This document shows, piece after piece, positions 7,035 through 15,793 of a DNA stretch of 64,000 bases. The notes under the pieces are model-generated. The model searched no databases. It was not told the origin of the DNA and was given only the letters and a program-made list of their open reading frames with translations. Location: NCBI GenBank assembly GCA_963812255.1, contig CAWEUM010000002.1, positions 478,423 through 542,422 of the forward strand, given 5' to 3'. This stretch comes from DATJGR01 sp963812255 (lineage in GTDB: Bacteria; Pseudomonadota; Gammaproteobacteria; Pseudomonadales; Azotimanducaceae). A program made the position numbers and the translations under genes. Position 1 is the first letter of the stretch. Each line of letters starts with the position of its first letter.

Positions 7035-9710
7035 ATGTCGATACGCAACCTCGATTTCGCGTTGAAGCCGCGCTCCATCGCGCTGATCGGCGCATCCGAA
7101 CGACGCACCTCGATCGGACGCAAACTGCTCGAGAATCTGCTCGATGGCGGTTTCGCCGGGCCGATCCTGCCCGTCAACCAGAACCGCGATTCGGTGCTCG
7201 GCGTGCCGGCGTATCGCTCGGTTGCCGATCTGCCGAGCGTACCGGACCTCGCCGTCATCGCGACGCCGGCGACGACCGTGCCGGCGCTGATAGATGCGCT
7301 AGGCCGCCGCGGCACACGCGCCGCGGTGGTGATCTCTGCTGGATTCGCCGAGCTTGCCCAGGCGGGCGGCGCGGCGCTGCAGCAGCAGATGCTGACCGCG
7401 GCGCAGCCACATCTGTTGCGCATCATCGGCCCGAACTGCGTCGGCATCCTGGTGCCGGGCGCACACCTCAACGCCAGCTTCGCGCCGCTGACGCCGCGCG
7501 CCGGCGGAATCGCGTTCGTCACCCAGTCCGGGGCATTGCTGACGGCCGTGCTCGACTGGGCACATGCGCGTGGCATCGGCTTCTCGCACCTCTTGTCGCT
7601 CGGCGGTATGGCCGACGTCGATTTCGGCGATGCGCTCGACTATCTCGCGAGCGATGAATCCACGCACGCGATTCTGCTGTACGTCGAAGCCATCACGCAT
7701 GCGCGCAAGTTCATGTCGGCTGCACGCGCGGCAGCGCGCAGCAAGCCGGTCATCATTTGCAAATCCGGACGACACAGCGAAGGGGCACGCGCGGCGCGTT
7801 CGCACACCGGCGCGCTGGCTGGCTCCGACGCCGTGTACGACGCGGCGATCCAGCGTGCCGGCATGCTGCGCGTCGTTGCGCTCGAAGAATTGTTCGACGC
7901 CGTCGAAATGCTCGCGATGGGCCGCCAGCCGCGCGGCGATCGGCTGGCGATCGTCACGAATGGCGGTGGCTTCGGCATTCTCGCGACGGATCGTCTGGTC
8001 GACGAGCACGGCCGTCTCGCGCAGCTCACCGACGCATCGATCGCGCAGCTGAACGCCGTGCTCCCGCCGGCCTGGTCGGGCGGCAATCCGGTCGATGTCA
8101 TCGGCGACGCGGACGCGGCCCGCTATCGCGCCGCACTGGATATAGTGATCGCGGATCCGAACGTGGATGCGACGCTGGTGCTGAACTGCCCGGTGGCGGT
8201 CGCATCGAGCGCCGACTGCGCACAGGCTGTCGTCGATGCCGATACGGCGCGCCGCGACAAACCGCTGCTGACGAGCTGGGTCGGCGGCGATCACCAGCGC
8301 GACGCGCGCGCTCTGTTTGCGGCGCACGGTGTGCCGAGCTACGACACCCCCGAAGACGCGGTGCGCGCCTTCATGTATCTGGTCAACTACCAGCGCAATC
8401 AGGCGTCATTGCTGGAAACGCCGCCATCGCTGCCGCAGGCGATAACGCCGGATCGACAGCGCGCCCGCGAGATCGTCGCCGCGGCGCTCACCGCCGGCGG
8501 CGGCTGGCTGGATCCGTTGGCGGCACGCTCATTGATCGATGCGTACCAAATCGACATCGTTAAGCCAATTCGCTGCGATTCGTCCGAGGCAGCCGCAGCG
8601 GCAGCCCAGCGGATCGGCGGTCCGGTGGCGCTGAAGGTCAGCTCGCCCGACATTGCCCACAAGACCGACGTCGGCGGTGTCATCCTCGATCTCGCCGACG
8701 CGGCGGCGGTGCACAGCGCCGCCGAGGCGATGCTGCGTCGCGTCCGAACGCTGCATGAACATGCGCGCGAACTCGGTGTCACGGTCGAACCGATGGTGAC
8801 CGCGAAGCACGGTATCGAGCTGATCGTCGGTGCACACGAGGATGCGCAATTCGGCCCGGTCGTGCTGTTTGGTCACGGCGGCACCGCGGTCGAGGTACGC
8901 GGCGACACCGTGCTCGGTCTGCCGCCGCTGAACGTGGCACTGGCGCGCGCAATGATGATGGGCACGCGCATATTCCAACAGCTGCGCGGTTACCGCGGGC
9001 TGCCACCGGCCAACCTCGACGCGATCGAGATGACCCTGCTGCGGGTCTCGCAGCTACTGATCGACCTGCCGGAGGTCGTGGAGCTGGACATCAATCCGCT
9101 GCTGGTGGATGCCGAGCGCGCGATTGCACTCGATGCGCGGGTGCGTGTGACGATCGCCCAGCGCCCAGGCACGGCGCGGTTTGCGATCTCGCCCTATCCG
9201 AGCGAACTCGAGGAAACCGTCACCCTCAACGACCGCGTGCTGCAGCTGCGACCGATCCGGCCGGAAGACGAACCGGCACTGCATGCCGCATTCGCGAAGC
9301 TGACGCCCGAAGAGATCCGCTTGCGGTTCTTCGTTCGGATGCAGCTGATCCCGCATCCGCTGGCGGCACGCTTCACACAGATCGACTACGACCGGGAAAT
9401 GGCCCTCGTGCTCATCGACCCGAATCCGGGCGGCGAGCTTTTCGGCGTCGTGCGCATTCACGCCGATGCGGACCTCGAACGCGCCGAGTTCGCAGTGCTG
9501 GTTCGCCACGAGCTGGCCGGCCGCGGCCTCGGCACGCTGCTGATGCAGCGAATCATCGCGTACGCGAGGCGCCGCGGCATCGGCGAGATCTTCGGGATGG
9601 TGCTGCGCGAGAACCGCAGGATGCTGACCCTGTGCAGCGAACTCGGCTTCGACGCAAGTGCCGATCCCAACGATCACGCATACATGCATGTCTCACTACC
9701 GTTGCGCTGA
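7035..9710 (+). CDS. pat: ADP-forming acyl-CoA synthetase-like protein fused to a GNAT acetyltransferase (Pat/PatZ type)
   Basis: This 891-residue protein has the layout of bacterial Pat/PatZ protein lysine acetyltransferases. It has an N-terminal CoA-binding Rossmann domain (FALKPRSIALIGASER near the start), a succinyl-CoA-ligase-like region with GPNCVG, an ATP-grasp domain (LKVSSPDIAHKTDVGG near the middle) and a C-terminal GNAT domain from about residue 730 with the acetyl-CoA loop HELAGRGLGTLL. Known members acetylate a lysine of acetyl-CoA synthetase and other proteins, while the ligase-like part is usually inactive but senses ligands. It stands alone, about 350 bp after trxC. Length matches PatZ (about 890 residues). 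Confidence 0.85.
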   Translation: MSIRNLDFALKPRSIALIGASERRTSIGRKLLENLLDGGFAGPILPVNQNRDSVLGVPAYRSVADLPSVPDLAVIATPATTVPALIDALGRRGTRAAVVISAGFAELAQAGGAALQQQMLTAAQPHLLRIIGPNCVGILVPGAHLNASFAPLTPRAGGIAFVTQSGALLTAVLDWAHARGIGFSHLLSLGGMADVDFGDALDYLASDESTHAILLYVEAITHARKFMSAARAAARSKPVIICKSGRHSEGARAARSHTGALAGSDAVYDAAIQRAGMLRVVALEELFDAVEMLAMGRQPRGDRLAIVTNGGGFGILATDRLVDEHGRLAQLTDASIAQLNAVLPPAWSGGNPVDVIGDADAARYRAALDIVIADPNVDATLVLNCPVAVASSADCAQAVVDADTARRDKPLLTSWVGGDHQRDARALFAAHGVPSYDTPEDAVRAFMYLVNYQRNQASLLETPPSLPQAITPDRQRAREIVAAALTAGGGWLDPLAARSLIDAYQIDIVKPIRCDSSEAAAAAAQRIGGPVALKVSSPDIAHKTDVGGVILDLADAAAVHSAAEAMLRRVRTLHEHARELGVTVEPMVTAKHGIELIVGAHEDAQFGPVVLFGHGGTAVEVRGDTVLGLPPLNVALARAMMMGTRIFQQLRGYRGLPPANLDAIEMTLLRVSQLLIDLPEVVELDINPLLVDAERAIALDARVRVTIAQRPGTARFAISPYPSELEETVTLNDRVLQLRPIRPEDEPALHAAFAKLTPEEIRLRFFVRMQLIPHPLAARFTQIDYDREMALVLIDPNPGGELFGVVRIHADADLERAEFAVLVRHELAGRGLGTLLMQRIIAYARRRGIGEIFGMVLRENRRMLTLCSELGFDASADPNDHAYMHVSLPLR

Positions 9711-9829
9711 TTCGAGTCGCTGCGGTGTCTGCGCCGCGGAGTAGCGCCGCTTGAAGCACGACGGCGCCGGAGGCGATCGAAGCGCTTCGTGCGCAGGCCG
9801 CGGCGTCTCGATGATTGCTAGCCGTGACG

Positions 9830-10513
9830 CTATATCCAGCGCAAGGCTTCGGTAACTATCTCGGTCGCGCCTGTCTGTGCGCAATTGCCGTGGGCGATCA
9901 ATAGTCGTTCGGGCTGCCAGCCGATGACCTTTTCGCGCGCGTGGCGGGCAGGTCCGCGCCGGACAAAACTCGCACGCCACTCCCGCGGCGTACTGCCGCG
10001 ATCGCCAACGAGACCATCGAGCCGCATCAGTTGTCCCTTCCAGCCTGACACCTGTGATTCGGGAAACCGCTGAATCAGGTCGCAGACGATCACTGTGCGT
10101 GACGGGCGATGGAAAAATACGACTTCTTCCATTGCGAACGAACCATGGAAGACGACCTGGTCGATGTCGGCCGCCCATGCCGCGTCCGGTTCATCACCGA
10201 GCTCCGCACTGAAGCGGAGTTCAGGTTTCTTTCCGACCAGTCCGGGTGGTGCGTAGAGTCGCGCGTCAGGCCAACGGTCCGCCCACTCCTTCAGAAACAG
10301 GTGGTGCAGCTTGTTCGGCGAGACGATGTAGCGCACCGTCCCAATGGCCTGCACCGCATCGGCCAGTTCGTCGTTTAGTCCCACTGGAGACCAGACCCAC
10401 GCAGTGCCATCGGAGAGTCGCGCCACCGCCATTCGCGTGGGATACGGGAAGCCGAAAAACGAGACAGCGGGTCCATCGGCCGAGTAGAGAGAGGGTCCGA
10501 ACGTTTCGAGCAT
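9830..10513 (-). CDS. DUF4336 domain-containing protein
   Basis: A 227-residue cytosolic protein covering the whole DUF4336 family length, a group with a metallo-beta-lactamase-like outline and unknown substrate. Visible family segments include the start (LYSADGPAVSFFGFPYPTRM), YIVSPNKLHHLFL with a conserved His pair, and a late IAHGNC motif. It is transcribed toward the pat gene and ends 119 bp from it. No operon partner is evident. Confidence 0.75.
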   Translation of the reverse strand: MLETFGPSLYSADGPAVSFFGFPYPTRMAVARLSDGTAWVWSPVGLNDELADAVQAIGTVRYIVSPNKLHHLFLKEWADRWPDARLYAPPGLVGKKPELRFSAELGDEPDAAWAADIDQVVFHGSFAMEEVVFFHRPSRTVIVCDLIQRFPESQVSGWKGQLMRLDGLVGDRGSTPREWRASFVRRGPARHAREKVIGWQPERLLIAHGNCAQTGATEIVTEALRWI

Positions 10514-10678
10514 GCGCAGAAGGATAACGCAGGATCAGACGATGGGAGCGGGACTCACCTGCCGATGAGCTCGTTGACATGGCTCAATCCAACACGCCCC
10601 CGCTGCCGACCGTTGACCGGGCTCGGCAACCGCGCCTACTCGACGTGGGATCGCACATCATTCTGGCTACGCGCTCCG
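10514..10678. other. Intergenic, no gene seen
   Basis: Divergent promoter space between the DUF4336 gene and the hydrolase. It contains no convincing open frame or dyad before the direct repeat at 10679. Confidence 0.4.
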
Positions 10679-10709
10679 CTAGTCGGTGAGGTAACACTCC
10701 ACCGATCGT
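10679..10709 (+). repeat. Direct repeat, left copy, flanking the metal-dependent hydrolase
   Basis: It begins CTAGTCGGTGAGGTA and is matched by 11611-11640 (first 15 bases identical, about 25 of 30 overall). On the minus strand both copies encode VE(C/Y)YLTD followed by a TAG stop. Confidence 0.6.
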
Positions 10710-10751
10710 CGAGTACTATGGACGCTTGCAACGCAGTACGGAGCCCGCTGC

Positions 10752-11588
10752 ATGAACACGTCGTTGTCGCGAACGCCGATCGAAGTGTCGATCGCGCCAC
10801 GCCACCCCCAGTTCGATCTCACGGATTGTGCCGCCCGAGACTGGCATGGCGGCGATCCGTTTCGCACTGGATTTTTCAATGCGTTGTCGCTGACATTTCC
10901 GAAAGGCGAGAGATTCTTCATCGACAGCGTGCGTGCATTCCAGGGTGACATCGACGAACCGAAGCTCAGCCAGGAGATCCGCGGCTTCATCGGCCAGGAA
11001 GCGATTCACAGCCGCGAACATGCGCAGTTCAACGAGGCTTTCTGCCATGCGCGCGGCTACGACGCCACGTTCGTCGACAGGCGTCTCGACGCGGAGACCG
11101 CGTGGGCGAACGCCCACCTCGAACCGATCACGCGACTCGCTGCGACGGTGGCCACCGAACACCTGACCGCCATTCTCGGCAATGCGCTGCTAACGAATCC
11201 CGCCTGGCTCGATGGCGCGGATGCACACATGGCGGCGATGTGGCGCTGGCATGCGGTCGAAGAGCTCGAACACAAGGCCGTGGCGTTTGACACCTATATC
11301 GCTGCCGGTGGCAGCCGACGCGTGCTGCGCAGAATGTTGCGGGTAGAGACTTTGCAGCTGTTCCGTCACGTCTTCGCCGGCATGCGCATGATGCTGAGGG
11401 TCGACGGTCTGCATCTGCGGCCGTCCATCTGGTGGGGCGGCACGAAGTGGCTGTTCGGCCGTTCGGGGATTCTGCGCCGAGTGATACCGGACTGGCGCGG
11501 GTTCATGCGCGCCGATTTCCATCCGTGGGATGCGAACAATCAGGCGCTGATCGAACGGTGGAATGCGAGCACTGCCAGCGTGGCATGA
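10752..11588 (+). CDS. Predicted metal-dependent hydrolase (PF10118 family)
   Basis: A 278-residue protein of the PF10118 family, which has a ferritin-like helical fold with probable metal ligands but no established substrate. The putative ligand motifs are seen: GQEAIHSREHAQFN (residues about 80-93) and WRWHAVEELEHKAVAFD (about 162-178), each an E..H pair. The ATG at 10752 is the first in frame. The gene is flanked by two near-identical 30-bp direct repeats, which hints that it was duplicated or moved as a unit. It is co-oriented with the selenoprotein gene 208 bp downstream. Confidence 0.8.
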   Translation: MNTSLSRTPIEVSIAPRHPQFDLTDCAARDWHGGDPFRTGFFNALSLTFPKGERFFIDSVRAFQGDIDEPKLSQEIRGFIGQEAIHSREHAQFNEAFCHARGYDATFVDRRLDAETAWANAHLEPITRLAATVATEHLTAILGNALLTNPAWLDGADAHMAAMWRWHAVEELEHKAVAFDTYIAAGGSRRVLRRMLRVETLQLFRHVFAGMRMMLRVDGLHLRPSIWWGGTKWLFGRSGILRRVIPDWRGFMRADFHPWDANNQALIERWNASTASVA

Positions 11589-11610
11589 CTTCGCCAAACA
11601 TCCATCGCGC

Positions 11611-11640
11611 CTAGTCGGTGAGGTAGTACTCTACGGTCGT
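11611..11640 (+). repeat. Direct repeat, right copy; contains a truncated gene start on the minus strand
   Basis: It repeats 10679-10709. On the minus strand, an AAGGAG Shine-Dalgarno followed six bases later by an ATG starts the peptide MATTVEYYLTD before a TAG. This resembles the first residues of DsbA-like/2-hydroxychromene-2-carboxylate isomerase proteins, so the repeat may be the truncated start of such a gene. Confidence 0.5.
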
Positions 11641-11796
11641 TGCCATGCAGATCTCCTTCAGCTGCGGGGGGAACGGATCGCGACCGATCGAAAAGAAACG
11701 CTGCGGCGCTTTGCGGATGGCGCCGACGCCGCCGGGCAATTTGCCCGACCCGTTCGCGTGACCCTAGACTGAGGCAATCACGCTGGGAGGGCGTTC

Positions 11797-12864
11797 ATGT
11801 ATCCATCCGACTCGTTGCTGCGGGACAACCTTAAACAGGCGCACGCGGCAGCATGGCGCCGGATCGGGGTGGCCGGAGACTTCTTCAGCGGTTCCGCTCG
11901 AGCCGAGATGGTGCGCTCGGCGCGCGAAGCGCTCGACTGCCCGCTGTGTGCGCAGCGCACGTCGGCGTTGAGCCCGAATGCCGTCTCGGGCGCGCACCGG
12001 GGCAACGCGAAACTGGACGATCCGATCGTCGAACTGATCCACCGGCTGGTGACCGATCCGGGCCGTCTCACCCGAGCCTGGTTCGATGGCGTACTGAATG
12101 ACGGCGTCAGTCCAGCCGCATACGTCGAGGTTGTCAGTGTGGTGGCGAGTTCCGTCATCATCGACACGCTACATCGCGCCCTGGGCCTCGAGCGCCCGGC
12201 GTTGCCCGCGCCGCAACCGGGGGACCCGCGCGGGGAGTACAACGCGCACGCGGTCGATGCGGGCGCGTGGTTGCCGCTCCTCGACGCGCCAACGGCGATG
12301 GGCAGTGCCGGACTGCCGCAGGTACCCAACATCGCGCGGGCGCTGGGGCTGGTGCCGAGCGCGCTGGAACTGTTCTTCGGTACCTTCCGACCTCACTACG
12401 CGTTGCAGGCGCTGCCGCTGTCGATCAGCCAGACGCAGGCGGAGTTCGTGGCGGCGCGCGTGTCCGCCATCAACGAATGTTTCTACTGAACCACGTCGCA
12501 CACGATGCTGCTCCGTGCGAGCAGCCAGCGTGACGGGGAACCCGCCGAACTCGGTAGTGTGACCCGCGAGTCGGGCGCGTCCGGTGTCCAACATGGGGAC
12601 TGGTTGCGGGCACTCGTCGAGGCCACCGTTCGTGGTGAGTGGCAGCATCTGGCGGAGGTGCGTCGTGCGGCAGCGCTCGCGATGGGAACGCAGCAGACCG
12701 TGGACGCGCTGACCGTCGCGGCCGCGTTCAACGGCATCACGCGCGTCGCAGATGCGACGGGTATTCCGCTGGATGAGAGCACGGCCGAAGCCACCCGCGG
12801 ATTGCGTGAGGCCACCGGAATCGAGCGGTTCGCATACGCCGAGAAAAGCGCTCGCTACGACTGA
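11797..12864 (+). CDS. Alkylhydroperoxidase (AhpD)-related selenoprotein, Sec at residue 231
   Basis: Read through one UGA at 12487-12489, this is a single frame of 355 residues. The first part has a CPLC pair (C48, C51). At the site expected for the AhpD/CMD catalytic motif CxxCxxxH the sequence reads C228-F-Y-U231-T-T-S-H235, with UGA replacing the second cysteine codon. The frame continues for 124 more residues with normal protein character and no shift. A stem-loop fit for a bacterial SECIS starts 12 bases after the UGA. AhpD-like selenoproteins with CxxU motifs are known. The role would be thiol-dependent peroxide reduction, inferred from family. The alternative, a nonsense mutation splitting a Cys protein, is less likely given the position and the hairpin. 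Proof needs selA, selB, selC and selD elsewhere in the genome. Confidence 0.85.
12487..12489 (+). other. UGA codon predicted to encode selenocysteine
   Basis: In-frame TGA between TAC (Y230) and ACC (T232), exactly at the second-cysteine position of a CxxCxxxH motif. A normal stop here would remove the motif's histidine and the C-terminal third of the protein. Confidence 0.82.
12501..12532 (+). promoter_or_regulatory. SECIS-like hairpin for selenocysteine insertion
   Basis: A perfect 7-bp stem, GCTGCTC (12507-12513) and GAGCAGC (12519-12525), closes a 5-base loop CGTGC. An outer stem CACG (12501-12504)/CGTG (12529-12532) is separated by a small internal loop. The loop G at 12515 is 26 bases after the UGA, within the range usual for bacterial SECIS elements, which sit inside the coding region and carry a G near the start of the apical loop. 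Confidence 0.75.
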
Positions 12865-12869
12865 CAGTC

Positions 12870-14447
12870 TCAGTGGGCCTTCCTGCCGAAACTGTCTTCA
12901 GTCCGTGAGGTAGCTCCTGCGGCCATCTTCTTTAGAGTCACACGGTCGATCTTGCCGGTCGCGTTGAGCGGCATCTCATTGAGCACGACGATCTCCTCCG
13001 GCGCCTTGTAGCCGATGCGCTCGCGGGCGAAGCGGATGAGGTCCTGCGTTGTGGGCGGAGGTGCGGAAGCGCCCAGAGTGACATAAGCACGCACGTTTTC
13101 ACCGTGCATGCGGCTCTGAACGCCAACGACGCCCGCGCCGGAGACTGCGTCGTGCTCCAGCAGAGCAGCCTCCACCTCCTGCGGGCATATGTTCGAGCCG
13201 TCATGGATGATGATCTGCTTCTGACGGCCATGGAACCGGAGGTAGCCGTCCTCGTCGGCGCTCATCACATCGCCGGTGTCGAGCCAGCCGTCGATCACCA
13301 CCTCCGCCGTCGCCTCAGAATTGTTCCGGTAGCCGACCATATTGCCCGGGAATTTGATCCAGAGCCGCCCGTCGGTGCCGGTCGGCACCTCATGACCGCT
13401 GCTGTCGCGGAGCGATGCCTGATAGCCTGGTGCGATCGGCCCGACCGAACCAATCTTCTGCGCGTACGGGGGCGTCACGGTCGGAATGCCTATCTCCGTC
13501 ATGCCGTAATCCTCGTCGATCGCGATGCCGTTCAATGCGGTGAACTCCGCCTCCAACGCGTCGGAGACCATGTCACCGCCCGAGAAGCAGGCCTCGATCG
13601 AGGCGAAATCTTCGCGGCGCGCGCCATGGTCGCGCGTCAGCGCGTAAAGCGCCGACGGCAGCATCCACATCTTGGTCGGCCGCTCCTCGCGCAGCAGCGC
13701 GAGGATTTCGTCGCCGTCGACGCTGCGCGCGATCACCACTCGGCCGCCGGCGGCCAACGTCATCAGCGACAGGTGATGGCCGCCGACATGCGAGGCCGAC
13801 CCGGCCGGCATCATGACGTCGTCGGGACCCATCTCGAAGCTTGCGACGGCGCTGGCGATGATCCAGCCGAGCGTCTCGAAGCTGTGGACGACCCCCTTCG
13901 GCTTCCCGGTGCTGCCGGAGGTGAAGAAGATGATCGCGGGGTCCTGCGGCCTCGGGGCGGCGAAATCGCGATGCGCTGCGCCTTCGGCCAGTGACTTGAA
14001 GCTTGCGCTGTCGCTCCCGCCGGCATCGTCGTAGCTGATCCGCCCGAGCGGCAGCGCGCCCGCAAGCTTGCTGAGCGCCAGATCATCGCGCCGCTCGTCA
14101 TGCGACAGCAGGATCTTCGGTCCGCCGACCGAAAGCGCGTGGTCGATCTCCGGTGCCATATAGCGGTAGTTGAGCGGCATCGCGACCAGGCCACATTTCA
14201 TGCAGGCGATGTAATGCACCAACAAGTCCGTCCGGTTTGGCATGAGCGAGGCGACTCGGTCTCCCGGCTCGAGCCCCAGGCCGAGATAGCTCGCAGCGAG
14301 GCGGCTCGATACGTCATCGAGCCTGCGCCAGCTCCAGCGCTGGCGCCGCGACACGAGCGCATCCGCGTCCGCCTTCATGGCGAGGCCAGTCTTGAGGATT
14401 TCATGCAGCCGGACGGGTCCGTCCAGCGGTGGCCCGGAGATAGGCAT
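12870..14447 (-). CDS. AMP-dependent acyl-CoA synthetase/ligase
   Basis: A 525-residue ANL-superfamily adenylating enzyme that would activate a carboxylic acid with ATP and CoA. The P-loop motif IFFTSGSTGKPKGVVHS is near residue 172, the A5-type motif DYGMTEIG follows, and A8-type GWLDTGDV leads into the hinge (FHGRQKQIIIHDG). The C-terminal catalytic lysine is in NATGKIDR. All core motifs are intact. Chain-length or aromatic specificity cannot be read. It is convergent with the selenoprotein gene, 5 bp apart, and stands alone on its strand. Confidence 0.9.
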   Translation of the reverse strand: MPISGPPLDGPVRLHEILKTGLAMKADADALVSRRQRWSWRRLDDVSSRLAASYLGLGLEPGDRVASLMPNRTDLLVHYIACMKCGLVAMPLNYRYMAPEIDHALSVGGPKILLSHDERRDDLALSKLAGALPLGRISYDDAGGSDSASFKSLAEGAAHRDFAAPRPQDPAIIFFTSGSTGKPKGVVHSFETLGWIIASAVASFEMGPDDVMMPAGSASHVGGHHLSLMTLAAGGRVVIARSVDGDEILALLREERPTKMWMLPSALYALTRDHGARREDFASIEACFSGGDMVSDALEAEFTALNGIAIDEDYGMTEIGIPTVTPPYAQKIGSVGPIAPGYQASLRDSSGHEVPTGTDGRLWIKFPGNMVGYRNNSEATAEVVIDGWLDTGDVMSADEDGYLRFHGRQKQIIIHDGSNICPQEVEAALLEHDAVSGAGVVGVQSRMHGENVRAYVTLGASAPPPTTQDLIRFARERIGYKAPEEIVVLNEMPLNATGKIDRVTLKKMAAGATSRTEDSFGRKAH

Positions 14448-14526
14448 GGCGTATTACCCCGTTGCGCCTCGTGGCGCGTTTTAGTTTGCCACCGTAGCAA
14501 CCCGGGAAAGGTGAGCAAAGAGATTT

Positions 14527-14560
14527 GAGCATCTCGCGACTGCGCAGCGAACGTGACCTT
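14527..14560 (+). repeat. Dispersed repeat, short copy D
   Basis: The core CGCGACTGCGCAGCGAA, shared with copies A (6791), B (20938) and C (22591), is found upstream of the acyl-CoA synthetase gene. The match fades after about 20 bp, so this is a fragment. Confidence 0.4.
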
Positions 14561-14622
14561 CAGTGAACCGTCGGCGCTGTCAGATCATGCACCGCTGGCA
14601 GGTCACGCATCCCGTCGGAAGG

Positions 14623-15265
14623 CTACGTTCGCCCGAGCACGCGATGCTCCACCGCGTGCATCGCGACGTCGGCGGCTGTCTTGAGCGTGCCGAAGAAGGC
14701 AAGACCAAACAGCGACGAAGACATCAGCCCGAAAACGATGGTGAGGTGCATGGGGAGAATGCGCAGGTACGGCGTGAACATCAGCGTGCCGATATTGGGC
14801 GTACCGCGCCCGTCGGCGTCCCGGTTGTAGCGGTAGGAGTAGACGTGGTTGCCTGCGAAGGCGAGCGCACAAATCCACAGCTGTGGATCGGCAATGGCGG
14901 CCAGCGAGGTCTCGCTGAGGATGAAGATCAAGTAAACGACGTGGAACAACCCATAGTGCACAGCAAAGAAACACGCCGTCTGAATTTTCGTCCCACACGT
15001 CGGCGCAACGGCACGGTCATTGATCGTGAAGTTCTCGGTGGAGAATTTGTCCAGCGCGAGGATGCGCGCGAAATAACTGACGCCGATGATCACGCTCTGC
15101 AGCCAGTACACCAGCATCAGATCGATCAGCGTCCATCCTTTCATACACACCAATCACCAGCGAGAGCAGGTTGGCGCCGATCAGACTCCAGGCGGAGTTG
15201 TCCCGATCGGTCGGTTCAGTTCTGGTGCCGTGTCGCCGCAGCGCGGCGTTCTGCGCGATAGTCAT
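14623..15265 (-). pseudogene. DUF6498 membrane protein, frameshifted
   Basis: Two overlapping frames together make one DUF6498-type polytopic membrane protein. The first runs from the ATG at 15265 and includes WSLIGANLLSLVIGV. The second, from about 15150, continues with KGWTLIDLMLVYWLQSVII and four or five more hydrophobic helices to the stop at 14623. A single-base change near 15140-15155 joins them. The function of this family is unknown. Either the gene is inactivated or the sequence has an indel error; neighbouring bacterial genes are intact, so real decay is possible. Confidence 0.7.
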
Positions 15266-15406
15266 GCGCCCAACATACGTACTGCCTGAATCCGACTGAG
15301 TGATGCATATCACACCCCTACTGCCACTGACGAACCCCTGCATGCGGTCGTGCGCCGGCCGGTGTCCTTACGGCACAATGCGGACTCTGCGTTTGGCTTA
15401 GATTGC

Positions 15407-15793
15407 ATGGCTCAGGTATTTGTCTCGTACGCAACGGAAGACCGGCACCGCGTGGAGCCGTTCGTTGCGTTACTCGAAGCCCAGGGCCTGAGCGTGTGGT
15501 GGGATCGTCATATCGAAATGGGCTCCAGCTTCGATGTGGTGATCGAACGCGAGCTGGACGCGGCGCTGTGCGTCGTCGTGGTCTGGTCGGCACAATCGGT
15601 GAGCTCCGAATGGGTGCGAAACGAGGCCACCGACGCGGCCAATCGCGGCGTGCTCGTGCCGATTCTGATCGACGACGTTCGCCTGCCACTGGCATTTCGC
15701 CGCATGCAGACGGCTACGCTCAGGGACTGGCCGGCGAAGCAGGACCACGATCGCATCCAGGGACTCATTCAGAAAATCTCCCAGCTGGCCTAG
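15407..15793 (+). CDS. TIR-domain protein (N-terminal part of a stop-split TIR-TPR protein)
   Basis: Starting at ATG 15407 (MAQVFVSYATEDR), 128 residues form a complete TIR domain. It has the VFVSYATEDR strand, VWWDRHIEMGSSF, and SSEWVRNEA, where the Glu after the Trp fits the catalytic glutamate of NAD-cleaving TIR domains. It ends at a TAG (15791-15793), but the next codon starts an open frame in the same phase that encodes a sensor/TPR region. In many proteobacteria such TIR domains are fused directly to a FlgO/TolB-like region and TPRs. Whether it acts as an NADase or a scaffold cannot be told. Confidence 0.75.
   Translation: MAQVFVSYATEDRHRVEPFVALLEAQGLSVWWDRHIEMGSSFDVVIERELDAALCVVVVWSAQSVSSEWVRNEATDAANRGVLVPILIDDVRLPLAFRRMQTATLRDWPAKQDHDRIQGLIQKISQLA

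Noticed and set aside
12505..12864. Separate 119-residue gene starting at ATG 12505
   Set aside because: It is in phase with the upstream frame, its ATG lies inside the SECIS-like hairpin, it has no ribosome site, and it would lack half of the catalytic motif.
15791..15793. TAG as a recoded (pyrrolysine) codon
   Set aside because: Pyrrolysine decoding is not expected in this type of organism, and the site is at a domain boundary, not an active site.
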